From contig NZ_QHJF01000028.1 of NCBI RefSeq assembly GCF_003259225.1, positions 40,120 through 104,119 on the forward strand: a stretch of DNA of 64,000 nt. Direction: 5' to 3'. The translations under genes and the position numbers were made by a program. The notes under the pieces are model-generated. The model was not told the DNA's origin. It did not search any database and saw only the letters and a program-made list of their open reading frames with translations. The first letter of the stretch is position 1. Each line of letters opens with the position of its first letter. The stretch is from Marinomonas arctica (lineage in GTDB: Bacteria; Pseudomonadota; Gammaproteobacteria; Pseudomonadales; Marinomonadaceae). This document shows, in pieces, positions 17,696-28,091 of this stretch.

Positions 17696-17708
17696 ACCGG
17701 GCATTTTC
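17672..17708 (+). terminator. Terminator/attenuator upstream of pyrB
   Basis: AATGCCCGGTT (17672-17682) pairs with AACCGGGCATT (17695-17705), then TTTCC. It follows pyrR and lies 70 bp before pyrB, so it either ends the yqgE-ruvX-pyrR transcript or attenuates pyrB expression. Confidence 0.8.
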
Positions 17709-17777
17709 CTATCTAGACGTTCTATTAAGCAAAAAGAGAAAGACGATACCGTCTTTGCAGTTTGAGGAAAGCAAACC

Positions 17778-18782
17778 ATGATGCGATCCGAACCTCGGGC
17801 ATTACAGTTAAACGAACACGGGCAGCTTAAACATTTCCTAACGTTGGATGGCTTGGATAAAACCATTTTGACTGAGATTCTTGATCGGGCAGAATCTTTT
17901 CTTTCGATGGGAGAGCAATCGGTTAAAAAAGTCCCCTTGCTACGCGGCAAAACCGTGGTCAATTTATTCTTCGAAAATTCTACTCGAACTCGCACAACCT
18001 TTGAGTTGGCTGCGAAGCGTTTATCGGCTGACGTTATCAATCTCAATATCGAAACCTCTGCCACATCCAAAGGTGAATCCTTACTGGATACCTTAAAAAA
18101 TCTAGAAGCCATGCAAAGCGATATGTTTATTGTGCGCCATTCAGACAGTGGTGCGGCACATTTTATTGCTGAGCATTGTACGCCTAACGTGGCCATTATT
18201 AATGCAGGGGACGGACGTCACGCCCATCCAACGCAAGCCATGCTAGACATGTTGACGATTCGTCGTCACAAGGGGGGCTTTGAAGGGTTAAAAATCGCCA
18301 TTGTGGGCGATATTTTGCACTCTCGTGTGGCGCGTTCGCAATTGCAGGCGCTGACGACATTGGGTGTCAGTGATGTGCGTTTGGTCGGCCCCAAGACTCT
18401 TGTGCCCAGTTTCTTTGCGGAAATGGGGGCTACGATTTGCCATGATTTAGAAGCGGGTTTAAAAGACGTCGATGTCGTGGTGATGTTGCGTCTGCAGAAA
18501 GAGCGCATGAAGGGCGGGTTGTTGCCAAGTGAAAGTGAGTTTTATCGTTTGTACGGCTTAACGGAAGAAACGCTCGCTTGGGCCAAGCCGGATGCTATTG
18601 TCATGCACCCAGGTCCAATTAACCGTGGCGTGGAAATTTCCTCAGAAGTTGCCGATGGCAAACATTCGGTTATTTTGAACCAAGTAACTAACGGCATTGC
18701 GGTGCGTATGGCGGTGATGTCTATGGCGATGAGTGGGCAGTTGCAAAGTGCCGAATCGTCAGCAGCGGGGGATGATAAATAG
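17778..18782 (+). CDS. pyrB: Aspartate carbamoyltransferase catalytic chain
   Basis: 334 residues. It joins carbamoyl phosphate to aspartate in pyrimidine synthesis. The carbamoyl-phosphate loop is [11 protein letters not shown] (about 66-76), followed by [14 protein letters not shown] and the C-terminal [12 protein letters not shown]. The extended N-terminus of about 25 residues is typical of pseudomonad-type ATCase, which assembles as a dodecamer with an inactive dihydroorotase homologue rather than with PyrI. That partner follows directly at 18784. GAGGAAAG lies 8 nt before ATG. The upstream hairpin may regulate it. Confidence 0.96.
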   Translation: MMRSEPRALQLNEHGQLKHFLTLDGLDKTILTEILDRAESFLSMGEQSVKKVPLLRGKTVVNLFFENSTRTRTTFELAAKRLSADVINLNIETSATSKGESLLDTLKNLEAMQSDMFIVRHSDSGAAHFIAEHCTPNVAIINAGDGRHAHPTQAMLDMLTIRRHKGGFEGLKIAIVGDILHSRVARSQLQALTTLGVSDVRLVGPKTLVPSFFAEMGATICHDLEAGLKDVDVVVMLRLQKERMKGGLLPSESEFYRLYGLTEETLAWAKPDAIVMHPGPINRGVEISSEVADGKHSVILNQVTNGIAVRMAVMSMAMSGQLQSAESSAAGDDK

Positions 18783-18783
18783 C

Positions 18784-20061
18784 ATGAAATTACGTATTCA
18801 AAATGGTCGTGTGATCGATCCTAGTCAGGGTCTCGATGCTGTCACAGAATTGTTTATTGAAAATCAAAAAATTGTCGCGATTGGTGAGGCGCCAGAAGGG
18901 TTTGATGACGCTGACGTCGTGGACGCCTCAGGACAATGGGTATTGCCTGGATTAGTGGATCTGGCGGTGTCTTTACGTGAACCTGGTTTGACTCAAAAAG
19001 GGAACATTGCCACGGAAGGTCGTGCGGCGGTTTCTGGTGGTGTCACCACTTTGGTGTGCGCGCCTGATACTCGCCCTATTGTTGATACGCCAGCGGTGGC
19101 GGCCTTGATCCAAGATAAGGCTGACGATGCAGGAATGGCGAACGTATTTCCTCTTGGTGCGCTAACACAGGGGTTAGAAGGCGCTCAGCTTAGCAACATG
19201 GTGGCGTTGACTGACGCGGGTTGCGTGGCGCTATCCAACCATCGTCATCCTATGGCGAGTACTAAGGTGTTGGTACGTGCGCTTGAGTATGCGGCAACAC
19301 ACGATTTGTTGGTGGTATTTCATCCTGACGAGACCAGTCTTTCAGAAGGGGGGTGCGCCCATGAAGGTTTGATGTCGACCATGCATGGTTTGCCAGGCAT
19401 TCCTGAAGAAGCAGAAACCATTGCGTTGATGCGCGATTTATTGCTGGTGCAAAAAACAGGAGTGCGTGCGCACTTTGCTCGCTTATCTTGTGCGAAATCG
19501 GTTGAGATGATCGCCGATGCCAAAGCATCCGGCTTGGATGTCACTGCGGACGTGGCGGTACACAATTTGTTGCTGACTGATCAGCTGTTGAATCGTTTTG
19601 ACGGTCATTATCATGTATTGCCGCCACTGCGTAGCGATGAAGATCGATTGACCTTGATTGAGGGCATCAAAGCGGGGGTTATTTCCGCCATTTGTTCTGA
19701 TCATCAGCCACATGAAAAAATGGCCAAGATCGCACCATTTGCTGCGACCGAACCGGGCATGGCGAACGTAGAAATATTGCTGCCTTTGGCGATGCAATTG
19801 ATCGATGAAGGCGACTTAGACTTCATGACGCTGTTAACTTGCCTGACCTCAGGGCCTGCAGCCTGTTTTGGTTTAGAGGCAGGTTCTTTATCCGTGGGCA
19901 GTTTCGCAGACTTCATTTTGTTTGATAGTACGGCACGTTGGACATGGTCTTCTGAGAACCGCAAGACAAAAGGCCACAATTCTCCTTACCTCGGTGAAGA
20001 GTTTGTCGGTCGCGTTATGGCGACTTACATCTCAGGCCAACGGGTTTATCAGGTAGTTTGA
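18784..20061 (+). CDS. pyrC': Inactive dihydroorotase-like ATCase partner (PyrC')
   Basis: 425-residue dihydroorotase homologue, starting one base after the pyrB stop. The metal motif DxHxHxR of active enzymes is replaced by DLAVSLR at 59-65, so both zinc histidines are gone, and the HxST zinc histidine is replaced in HFARLSC. SDHQPH is retained. In Pseudomonas this inactive PyrC' is required for PyrB to fold and assemble; the same role is inferred here, with true dihydroorotase encoded elsewhere. The frame extends upstream, but ATG 18784 gives the family N-terminus. Confidence 0.93.
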   Translation: MKLRIQNGRVIDPSQGLDAVTELFIENQKIVAIGEAPEGFDDADVVDASGQWVLPGLVDLAVSLREPGLTQKGNIATEGRAAVSGGVTTLVCAPDTRPIVDTPAVAALIQDKADDAGMANVFPLGALTQGLEGAQLSNMVALTDAGCVALSNHRHPMASTKVLVRALEYAATHDLLVVFHPDETSLSEGGCAHEGLMSTMHGLPGIPEEAETIALMRDLLLVQKTGVRAHFARLSCAKSVEMIADAKASGLDVTADVAVHNLLLTDQLLNRFDGHYHVLPPLRSDEDRLTLIEGIKAGVISAICSDHQPHEKMAKIAPFAATEPGMANVEILLPLAMQLIDEGDLDFMTLLTCLTSGPAACFGLEAGSLSVGSFADFILFDSTARWTWSSENRKTKGHNSPYLGEEFVGRVMATYISGQRVYQVV

Positions 20062-20177
20062 GTCAATAAGTAAGGCTAAGTAGGGTTTTTCGCTTACTTG
20101 GTCTTACTATTCCTTTACTTTTAATATTAGGCCGTTAATCTAGTTTGAATCACGGATTATTTTGGCTTTAGTATTTT

Positions 20178-21284
20178 ATGTCTATCGATTCTTCAAACTC
20201 ATTGTTCAGGGAACAGCAGGCATTGCAGTCGCGTGTAGTCTTTCTTGAAAAAGAGCGAGATTTTGTAAAAAAGCTCTACGGTGATATGCCTCAGATGTTG
20301 CAGCTACTGGCAAAAGGGGCTCTTTTAAGTACTTTACTGAATTGTTCTAAACATAAGCTACAATCTCAATTGCCCAATGCGTATTGCCTTTTTATTGTGT
20401 GTGACAAGGAGTGTTTGCAGTGGCGTTTACAATATACTGATTCGATTAATGACCGTTTGCTTAATGTGAACGGTCAACTTATTAGCATTCCTCAAGCTTT
20501 GATTACTTTTGCGGCTAGCCCTTCGTGTCCTAAGCGCCATGATGTGGATATTCAAACCGTGTCCAGCTGGAAACATTGGCAGCCTTTTTTGCAGGATCAC
20601 GGTTTTACCGATGTATCTATGGTCAGTGTGTCGGATGACCAAGGTTCTATCTATCTTATGTTGGCGTTTCAGCGAGAAAAAAATCGCTTAGAAGATGAGC
20701 TGATGATGCTTGCACTTGATGCGTATGAGGCTTGGCTATGTGCCATTTTTGAGCGTGAAAAAGCCGATCATCTGTTGCTGGAAGACAGTCATCGAGATCC
20801 ATCCACTGGGTTATTACGTCGTTACAGTTTTGAAAACAGTTTTGGTATTGTACTAAAAGACTCTCGTCGCCATTTTCAGCGAGCGGCTTTGCTGTCCATT
20901 TTGTTGCACTCTAGTTCAAAGGTGAATGACGCTGAGTTAAAAGCACTGGCTGACGTCATGAGCGATACCGTTCGTGATAATGATCTTATTGCCCATTACG
21001 ATGAGCATGAACTGGTGATGGGCATACGTATCCAACATTTAGAAGACGCAGAAGTAGTGGCGGCAAAATTATTAAAATCGTTAAGTTGCCCTGAGTTTTC
21101 GAAAAATCGATTGGTACGAGGCGGGCTGTCCATCGGTATTGCTTTTTATCCTGAACATTCGTCATTGGAATCGCTTTATCAGGCCGCTTCGTTTGCCGCG
21201 CATTCATTGAAAAATATCACTGGATATCGCCTTGAGTTTCACGGAGAGTGCTATGAGTCTAGCGCTGGTTTTTATACCTTGTGA
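20178..21284 (+). CDS. Protein with degenerate GGDEF domain
   Basis: 368 residues. A short N-terminal coiled segment (about 8-35, LQSRVVFLEKERDFVKKLY) leads into a GAF/DUF484-like region (about 40-195), then a GGDEF-fold domain. The domain entry RDPSTGLLRRYSFE and the VSIGIA-like GLSIGIAFYPEHS are kept, but the GGD/EEF signature is replaced by AHYDEHELVMG, so diguanylate cyclase activity is not expected. It may bind GTP or c-di-GMP or act through protein contact. It is transcribed alone between pyrC' and yggS. Confidence 0.75.
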   Translation: MSIDSSNSLFREQQALQSRVVFLEKERDFVKKLYGDMPQMLQLLAKGALLSTLLNCSKHKLQSQLPNAYCLFIVCDKECLQWRLQYTDSINDRLLNVNGQLISIPQALITFAASPSCPKRHDVDIQTVSSWKHWQPFLQDHGFTDVSMVSVSDDQGSIYLMLAFQREKNRLEDELMMLALDAYEAWLCAIFEREKADHLLLEDSHRDPSTGLLRRYSFENSFGIVLKDSRRHFQRAALLSILLHSSSKVNDAELKALADVMSDTVRDNDLIAHYDEHELVMGIRIQHLEDAEVVAAKLLKSLSCPEFSKNRLVRGGLSIGIAFYPEHSSLESLYQAASFAAHSLKNITGYRLEFHGECYESSAGFYTL

Positions 21285-21440
21285 AGCCCAATAAGTCGTC
21301 ACGTCACTTTTATTTGTCCCTTAAAATAATGATATCATGCTTCCTCTAAAGGGTTTTTAAGCGTGTTCAGTGTGTTTGGGCTGATGCATGCAGACAAAAA
21401 ATGAGCCTACGGTGGGTGAATATTAGGAGCATAATGCGAT

Positions 21441-22169
21441 ATGTCGATGAAAATCGAAAGCCTCGAAGTGGCCGATATCAAAGCCAATTTAGTCCAGGTT
21501 ACGGGACAGATTGACCAGCTCGTTCAACAATGTCATAGAGCGGCAGGCTGCGTACGTTTATTGGCAGTCAGTAAGACTAAGCCCGTGTCCGCGTTGTGTG
21601 CGGCCTATGAAGCAGGGCAAAGAGCGTTCGGTGAAAACTATGTGCAAGAAGCGGTCGACAAATACCACGCTTTATCGCATTTAACCGACATAGAGTGGCA
21701 CTTTATTGGCCCTATTCAGTCCAACAAGTCACGCCTGATTGCGGAAACAATGCATTGGGTGCATTCGATTGATCGTGAGAAAATTGCGCGTCGTTTGAGT
21801 GAGCAGCGTTTAGAAGGATTACCACCATTAAATGTCTGTATTCAGGTGAACATTAGTGGTGAAGAGAGCAAAGCGGGTATCGCTTTGTCGGAGTTGGGTG
21901 ATATGGTGGCTTTGATAAATTCGTTGCCGAATTTACGTCTTAGAGGCCTGATGGCCATCCCAGCACCGCAGGAAAGCCATGCCGCGCAATGCGCCGTGTA
22001 CGCGCCACTGGTGGAGGCTTTTGTTGATTTATCAACATCCGATAGCATGATAGACACGCTGTCGATTGGTATGTCTGGCGACTTAGCTGCCGCGATTGAA
22101 TCTGGCAGCACCATGGTGCGAGTCGGAACCGCTATTTTTGGTGAGCGCGATTACTCAGCGAAAGCGTGA
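21441..22169 (+). CDS. yggS: YggS-family PLP homeostasis protein
   Basis: 242-residue single-domain alanine-racemase-fold protein that binds pyridoxal phosphate and buffers PLP and amino-acid/keto-acid pools. The PLP lysine is K45 in LLAVSKTKP; FGENYVQEAVDKY, WHFIGPIQSNK and LSIGMSGDLAAAIESGSTMVRVG are family blocks. It is followed by proC and yggT in the conserved order. AGGAG lies 12 nt before ATG. Confidence 0.95.
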   Translation: MSMKIESLEVADIKANLVQVTGQIDQLVQQCHRAAGCVRLLAVSKTKPVSALCAAYEAGQRAFGENYVQEAVDKYHALSHLTDIEWHFIGPIQSNKSRLIAETMHWVHSIDREKIARRLSEQRLEGLPPLNVCIQVNISGEESKAGIALSELGDMVALINSLPNLRLRGLMAIPAPQESHAAQCAVYAPLVEAFVDLSTSDSMIDTLSIGMSGDLAAAIESGSTMVRVGTAIFGERDYSAKA

Positions 22170-22240
22170 GAGACAACGACAGTGTATTTTAAATAGGTAG
22201 GCGAATGTCTGCTTAAATAATGAACAGAGTAGGATATAAA

Positions 22241-23068
22241 ATGACACCAAATATCGCCTTTATTGGCGTGGGTAACATGGCAAGATCGATTTTTAGTGGC
22301 ATGCTGGCGAGTGGCTACCCAGCTGAAAACATGATCGGTACGTCTAGAACGCCAGAAAAACGTGATTATTATCAGCAACAGTATGGTATTGCCATGTTGG
22401 CCGATAATGACTCCGCAGTGACTCAAGCGGATGTAGTCGTGCTGTGCGTTAAACCGGCACAAATGCAAGAGGTGATTGAAGCCTTCTCGGCTTCTGTACG
22501 AGAAGATCAGCTGTTCATTTCAGTCGCCGCGGGTGTTGAGCTAGACGCGATGGCCCATTGGTTAGGTAAGCCTGTTGCTTTGGTTCGCAGCATGCCAAAC
22601 ACACCTTCGCAACTAGGTGTGGGGATGACAGGATTAATCGCGAACCAGTACACCAGCGATGAGCAAAAAACATGGGTCAGTGAATTGTTCTCTAGCATTG
22701 GCCACTCTGTTTGGGTGGACAATGAAGAGCACATGCACACGGTGACCAGCTTATCGGGCAGTGCGCCTGCGTATTTTTTTCGCTTCCTTGAGAGCATGAT
22801 CAAACATGCACAGCAACAAGGTATGGATGAAAAGACCAGCCGTGAGTTGGCCAGTCGAACTATGTTAGGCGCAGCACGTATGGTAATCGAGTTGGATGAA
22901 CCTATTGCTCAATTGCGCAAGAACATCACCTCACCTAAGGGGACAACGGAACAGGCGTTGTTATCTTTGGAGGCATCCGATATTGATAAAATGGTAGCCG
23001 ATGCAATGACGGCTTGTATTAACCGCTCTAAAGAAATGGCGCAAAGCTTTTCTGCAAAGAAACCTTAA
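22241..23068 (+). CDS. proC: Pyrroline-5-carboxylate reductase
   Basis: 275 residues from ATG 22241. It reduces 1-pyrroline-5-carboxylate to proline with NAD(P)H. The Rossmann motif is FIGVGNMARS at the N-terminus, followed by VKPAQ and the C-terminal dimer domain with SLSGSAPAYFF and TSPKGTTEQAL. The start is set by TAGGAT 5-6 nt upstream; an ATG seven codons earlier has no ribosome site. Confidence 0.95.
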   Translation: MTPNIAFIGVGNMARSIFSGMLASGYPAENMIGTSRTPEKRDYYQQQYGIAMLADNDSAVTQADVVVLCVKPAQMQEVIEAFSASVREDQLFISVAAGVELDAMAHWLGKPVALVRSMPNTPSQLGVGMTGLIANQYTSDEQKTWVSELFSSIGHSVWVDNEEHMHTVTSLSGSAPAYFFRFLESMIKHAQQQGMDEKTSRELASRTMLGAARMVIELDEPIAQLRKNITSPKGTTEQALLSLEASDIDKMVADAMTACINRSKEMAQSFSAKKP

Positions 23069-23084
23069 TTAAGGACTATTGAAC

Positions 23085-23627
23085 ATGTACTCGGATCCAT
23101 TTGTCATGCTAGTAAAGGTGGTCTGTAACCTTTATCTATTTATTGTGTTGTTACGTTTGGTGCTTCAACTGACTCGTGCGGATTTTTACAATCCGATTAG
23201 CCAAGGCATCGTTAAAGCGACGAGCCCAATTGTCTTGCCTTTGCGCAAGGTTATTCCAGCGATTGGGCGTTTGGATACTGCATCCCTGGTGTTAGCATTG
23301 GGTGTGCAATTGCTGACCGTCTTTTTGGTGGTACTGATTAACGGTGTGGGTATTTCACCAGTAAGCTATGCTATTTTTACTGTGGCAGGCACCTTATACC
23401 ATTTGTTGGATTTGTATTTTTGGGCCATGCTTATTTCGGTCATTTTGAGTTGGGTCGCGCCTACGGCGAGTCACCCAGGTGCTCTGTTGGTTGGGCAAAT
23501 TACGGCACCTCTATACCGTGCTTGTCAGCGAGTGATTCCGACCTTGGGCGGATTGGATTTATCCCCCATTTTTATCTTTCTGGCGATTTCGTTTTTGAAG
23601 CAAGTGTTAGCACCCTATAGTATTTAG
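23085..23627 (+). CDS. yggT: YggT-family membrane protein
   Basis: 180 residues with two YGGT repeats (about 5-85 and 100-178), each a pair of transmembrane helices; NPISQGIVKATSPIVLPLRKVIP and APLYRACQRVIPTLGGLDLSPI are the paired family motifs. Function is unknown; homologues affect osmotic tolerance and cell-envelope assembly. ATG 23085 with AAGGA 9 nt upstream is preferred to the TTG at 23079. Confidence 0.93.
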   Translation: MYSDPFVMLVKVVCNLYLFIVLLRLVLQLTRADFYNPISQGIVKATSPIVLPLRKVIPAIGRLDTASLVLALGVQLLTVFLVVLINGVGISPVSYAIFTVAGTLYHLLDLYFWAMLISVILSWVAPTASHPGALLVGQITAPLYRACQRVIPTLGGLDLSPIFIFLAISFLKQVLAPYSI

Positions 23628-23659
23628 TGTTGTCAGCGGCATTGCGTATAAGGCAATAA

Positions 23660-24283
<624 letters not shown>

Positions 24284-24341
24284 TGTCTGTTTTATTTAGC
24301 TCTGCTGCTTAGCGCCTGTGCCAATATCGCAGCGGTCTTAG

Positions 24342-24602
<261 letters not shown>

Positions 24603-24657
24603 CCAATAGGGTGTTACCGCTATCGACACAAATAGTTTTATCTTTTTAGCCGGAATA

Positions 24658-26358
24658 TTGCTGTTAGTCAGTATTCTGGCCAGCTCTTTTACGGTACGCG
24701 TTGGCTTACCTTTGTTGCTTGTTTTCCTCGGAATGGGGATGTTGGCAGGTGAAGAGGGAATTGGCCAACTGGACTTTGACAACCCAAGCCTCGCCTTTTT
24801 TGTGGGCAACCTTGCCCTCGCCGTCATTCTTCTGGATGGCGGCATGCAAACCAAAACCAGTACGTTCCGTGTGGCTTTATGGCCATCTTTGTCTTTGGCT
24901 ACGTTGGGAGTGGTCTTTACCACCGCGGCCGTCGGAATGTTTGCGGCTTGGTTGCTCGATGTACAGTTGATCTATGGCTTGCTACTGGGGGCGACGGTCG
25001 GTTCAACCGATGCGGCAGCCGTTTTTAGCTTGTTGCGTAACAGTGGCGTAAAGCTTAATGAGCGTGTTGGCGGCACATTGGAAATAGAATCCGGTGCCAA
25101 CGATCCCATGGCTATCTTGCTGGTGGTAATGCTCACGGGCTTGCTGCAAAGTGCGGATCATTTGAGTATTTTGTCTTTCTTAGGGCAAATGCTGCAGCAA
25201 TTTGCTGTGGGCGGTGTGCTTGGTCTGCTAGGTGGTAAACTGCTATTAATGATACTGCGTCGTGTGCCTTTGATTGAAGGTTTATACGCACTTCTCATTA
25301 TTTCTTTTGGTCTGGCTATTTTTTCTGGTGTCAATATGATTGGCGGCAGTGGTTTTCTGGCCGTCTACTTAGTGGGCTTGACGGTTGGGAATGGGCGTAT
25401 TAAACAGCTTGACGCTATCTCTCAGGTGATGGACGGTTTGGCCTGGTTGGCACAAGCTGGCATGTTCTTATTGCTTGGTCTATTGGTTACGCCATCCAGT
25501 TTGTTAACCCATGGTTGGCAAGCGATTGCGATTGCCGCATTTTTGATTTTTGTTGCACGTCCTTTGGCGGTAATGGTCTGTTTGCTGCCATTTGATTTCC
25601 GTTGGCCCGAACGCTTTTACATTAGTTGGGTTGGCTTGCGAGGTGCGGTTCCCATTGTATTGGCGCTCTATCCGATTATTGCTGGCTTGTCTAATTCGGA
25701 ATTATTGTTTGAAATTACCTTTACCGTGGTGCTGATTTCTTTGTTACTACAAGGGTCGACAGTGCCATTGGTGGCGCGCTGGTTGAAAGTTGTCGTGCCT
25801 CCAGCTCCTGCGCCAACGACGCGCTTTTCTTTGATTGATGATGCCGATTCGCACCACTCATTAGAATTGTACGAGTTTCTTGTGCAGACTGAGAAAGTAC
25901 GTATTCCCGCTTCGATTGTGCAAAATGTACCCAGTGCAACCGTGTCTACACCGCAGTTGGTATCGCTTGTTCGTGATCAAAAACCCATCGTAGTGAACGC
26001 GGATACTGTATTGCAGCTAGGGGATAGAATTTGGATGCTGTTGCATCCAGAAGATGTGAACGATGTCGCGCAGATTTTTTCTCAGCAAGCGTCTGGCTCT
26101 TTCTTGTTGCAGAACTTCTTCGGTGAGTTTGCCATTCGTGGTGATGCGCCTCTGATCGACCTCGCGAAAGTATACGGTGTGCCGCTAGAGGGCATCGCGC
26201 CTGAAGACACGGCCGCCGAGCTGCTACAACGTCAGCTTGGTAAGCACTTGGTGGTGGGGGATAGGGTGCGCTTTGGTAACATTCGCCTAACCATTCGCCA
26301 AATGGACGGCAACCAAATTGAGATCATCGGGCTTAAGTTGCAGGATAAGCAAGTCTAA
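24658..26358 (+). CDS. cvrA: CvrA/NhaP2-type K+/H+ antiporter
   Basis: Monovalent cation/proton antiporter of the CPA1 family with RCK-type tail. About 1-385 is the 12-13 helix exchanger (GSTDAAAVFSLLRNSG, ESGANDPMA), 390-480 a TrkA-C domain, 490-566 a CorC/HlyC domain. The listed start is TTG 24658, 566 residues, but homology with E. coli NhaP2 continues upstream in frame (residues IDTNSFIFLAGI) to about 24622, where no ATG, GTG or TTG exists; an ATC at 24622 has AGGGTG 8 nt before it. The true N-terminus is therefore uncertain. Confidence 0.9.
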   Translation: MLLVSILASSFTVRVGLPLLLVFLGMGMLAGEEGIGQLDFDNPSLAFFVGNLALAVILLDGGMQTKTSTFRVALWPSLSLATLGVVFTTAAVGMFAAWLLDVQLIYGLLLGATVGSTDAAAVFSLLRNSGVKLNERVGGTLEIESGANDPMAILLVVMLTGLLQSADHLSILSFLGQMLQQFAVGGVLGLLGGKLLLMILRRVPLIEGLYALLIISFGLAIFSGVNMIGGSGFLAVYLVGLTVGNGRIKQLDAISQVMDGLAWLAQAGMFLLLGLLVTPSSLLTHGWQAIAIAAFLIFVARPLAVMVCLLPFDFRWPERFYISWVGLRGAVPIVLALYPIIAGLSNSELLFEITFTVVLISLLLQGSTVPLVARWLKVVVPPAPAPTTRFSLIDDADSHHSLELYEFLVQTEKVRIPASIVQNVPSATVSTPQLVSLVRDQKPIVVNADTVLQLGDRIWMLLHPEDVNDVAQIFSQQASGSFLLQNFFGEFAIRGDAPLIDLAKVYGVPLEGIAPEDTAAELLQRQLGKHLVVGDRVRFGNIRLTIRQMDGNQIEIIGLKLQDKQV

Positions 26359-26381
26359 GCCCGGTGGCTTTTTATAACGGT

Positions 26382-27485
26382 TTATTTATTAAAAAGCCGA
26401 CCAATCTCTTCTAACGATGGAATGACTTGATCGTCGTTTATTAGAATAATCAAGCCTTCAGCCTCTATGGAGGAGAAGGTTTGTGGGTGGGTGACAATCT
26501 CACCATCTTTACGCACATAGCCCAACGCGGTGCCAATGTCTTTTTGGATCAGGGTGGTGACCACCTCGGCCCAAGTCACTCCCGTTAAACGTACATTCAA
26601 ACGAATCGTGTGGTCTCCTTGGTGCCGGAATAAATCTTCTAACACTTGCTCTGTCCCTGGAGCAATTAACGAGCGTACAAGCATTTCTGGATAGGCACGA
26701 ACAGGTCTGATAATAGCGTTTGCCCCAGCGGCTTTAAATCTCGGTCTATTCGTATCGTTAATCGCTTCCGCGATGATAAACGCTGGCGATTGTAATTCGT
26801 GAATTCGATGCAGAATATCAAAGCTCAAACTGTCTGAATGGCTCTCTTGCGAATCTTGGCAAAGTACAATGATGTATTTGGCCTTATGTGCACCTGCGGA
26901 CTCGAGCATGCCGTCTTCTAAGGCATCGCCTGTGTGATGTACCACACCATGTGATCTTAAATCCAGCGGTAAGCCCTCTGGGAAGGCCGTGGTTAAGATT
27001 TGGATCGGAATATCGATCAACTCTGGTGTGACACTAATTTGATTGATCAGCAAGCCTAGGTAGCGTTCTGCATCGTATTTAGGGGTATTAACAATAAGTA
27101 TGTGATCTTGCATATCGTCCCACTTCATTCGGCCTTTAATGCGCATCTCTTTGCGTATTAGCCTGATTTCGACATAGTCACTGGCGATTTGAGCGAGCAG
27201 AGTGATCCCCATTCCATAAATTAGCAGAATAGTCGAAAACTGCCCCCAAAAAGTAATGGCTGAGATATCTCCATAACCCGTTGTACTGGCCGATGTCATG
27301 GTCAGCCAGAAGGCTTGCCACCAATCCAAATCTTCGAAAAAAACCATCGCTAAGCTGTGTAGGGCAATGACACCAGCAAATAAGACGAGGCGCTTTTTTA
27401 AATCACTCGTCTCATGCAAGTGAACTTTTTTGCGAAACTGATGACGATTTTTATTTCGCCTTAGCATCATTGCGAGAGAGTTCAT
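26382..27485 (-). CDS. Two-TM potassium channel with RCK/TrkA-N domain
   Basis: 367 residues. After a basic N-terminus come a helix (about 32-50), the pore with selectivity filter TTGYGDIS (about 87-94), and a second helix (about 98-122). A long cytoplasmic part follows (about 140-360) with Rossmann-like segments (HILIVNTPKYDAERYLG, AKYIIVLCQDSQ, FKAAGANAIIRPV) of RCK gating domains. It probably conducts K+ in response to a nucleotide or ion ligand. It is convergent with the CvrA antiporter gene only 23 bp away and lies just upstream of trmL's stop. AGAGG precedes ATG. Confidence 0.9.
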   Translation of the reverse strand: MNSLAMMLRRNKNRHQFRKKVHLHETSDLKKRLVLFAGVIALHSLAMVFFEDLDWWQAFWLTMTSASTTGYGDISAITFWGQFSTILLIYGMGITLLAQIASDYVEIRLIRKEMRIKGRMKWDDMQDHILIVNTPKYDAERYLGLLINQISVTPELIDIPIQILTTAFPEGLPLDLRSHGVVHHTGDALEDGMLESAGAHKAKYIIVLCQDSQESHSDSLSFDILHRIHELQSPAFIIAEAINDTNRPRFKAAGANAIIRPVRAYPEMLVRSLIAPGTEQVLEDLFRHQGDHTIRLNVRLTGVTWAEVVTTLIQKDIGTALGYVRKDGEIVTHPQTFSSIEAEGLIILINDDQVIPSLEEIGRLFNK

Positions 27486-27497
27486 CGGACCTCTGTG

Positions 27498-27971
27498 TTA
27501 TTCATTATCGATTGGCATGGCGTAATTTAACTGACGCCAAGACTCATACACCATCACCGCGACAGTATTCGATAGATTTAAGCTGCGTGAATTGGCTTGC
27601 ATGGGCAAACGCAGTCTTTGGGCTGGTGGTAGCGCTTCAATAAACTCAGCAGGCAGGCCACGTGTCTCAGGGCCAAAAACTAGCACATCGTTTTCAACAA
27701 AGCGCGCTTCGCTGTGCGTACGACTGCCTTTAGTGGTTAGAGCGTAAATCGTGGCAATCTCGTTCTGATCAACAAAGGATTGAAAGTCTGGATAGCGTTT
27801 TAAACGAGTGAACTCATGATAATCTAACCCTGCCCGACGTAGCTTCTTGTCGTCTAGATCAAAGCCGAGAGGCTCGATCAGGTGCAAATGAAAGCCAGTA
27901 TTGGCGCATAAACGAATAACATTGCCCGTATTGGGTGGAATCTCAGGTTGGTAAAGCACAACATGCAGCAT
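27498..27971 (-). CDS. trmL: tRNA (cytidine/uridine-34 2'-O)-methyltransferase
   Basis: 157-residue SPOUT methyltransferase that modifies the wobble base of tRNA-Leu isoacceptors using SAM. The trefoil-knot motifs are PEIPPNTGN (about 9-17), FGPETRGLP and [35 protein letters not shown] precedes ATG. The next genes downstream in the window order are two tRNA-Phe genes on the other strand. Confidence 0.95.
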   Translation of the reverse strand: MLHVVLYQPEIPPNTGNVIRLCANTGFHLHLIEPLGFDLDDKKLRRAGLDYHEFTRLKRYPDFQSFVDQNEIATIYALTTKGSRTHSEARFVENDVLVFGPETRGLPAEFIEALPPAQRLRLPMQANSRSLNLSNTVAVMVYESWRQLNYAMPIDNE

Positions 27972-28052
27972 AGGTTTATCTCCTTGATATAAGGAGAATA
28001 ATACCAGAGGAACAGAAGAAACTAAGTTTTTAATTTTTTTTCAAAAAAACTA

Positions 28053-28080
28053 TTGACCCTTAAAAAGGTTTCTCTATAAT
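28053..28080 (+). promoter_or_regulatory. Sigma-70 promoter for tRNA-Phe
   Basis: TTGACC at 28053-28058 and TATAAT at 28075-28080 with 16-bp spacing, followed by the GC-rich discriminator ACGCCCC typical of stringently controlled stable-RNA promoters. It lies 11 bp before the first tRNA. Confidence 0.85.
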
Positions 28081-28091
28081 ACGCCCCACTT

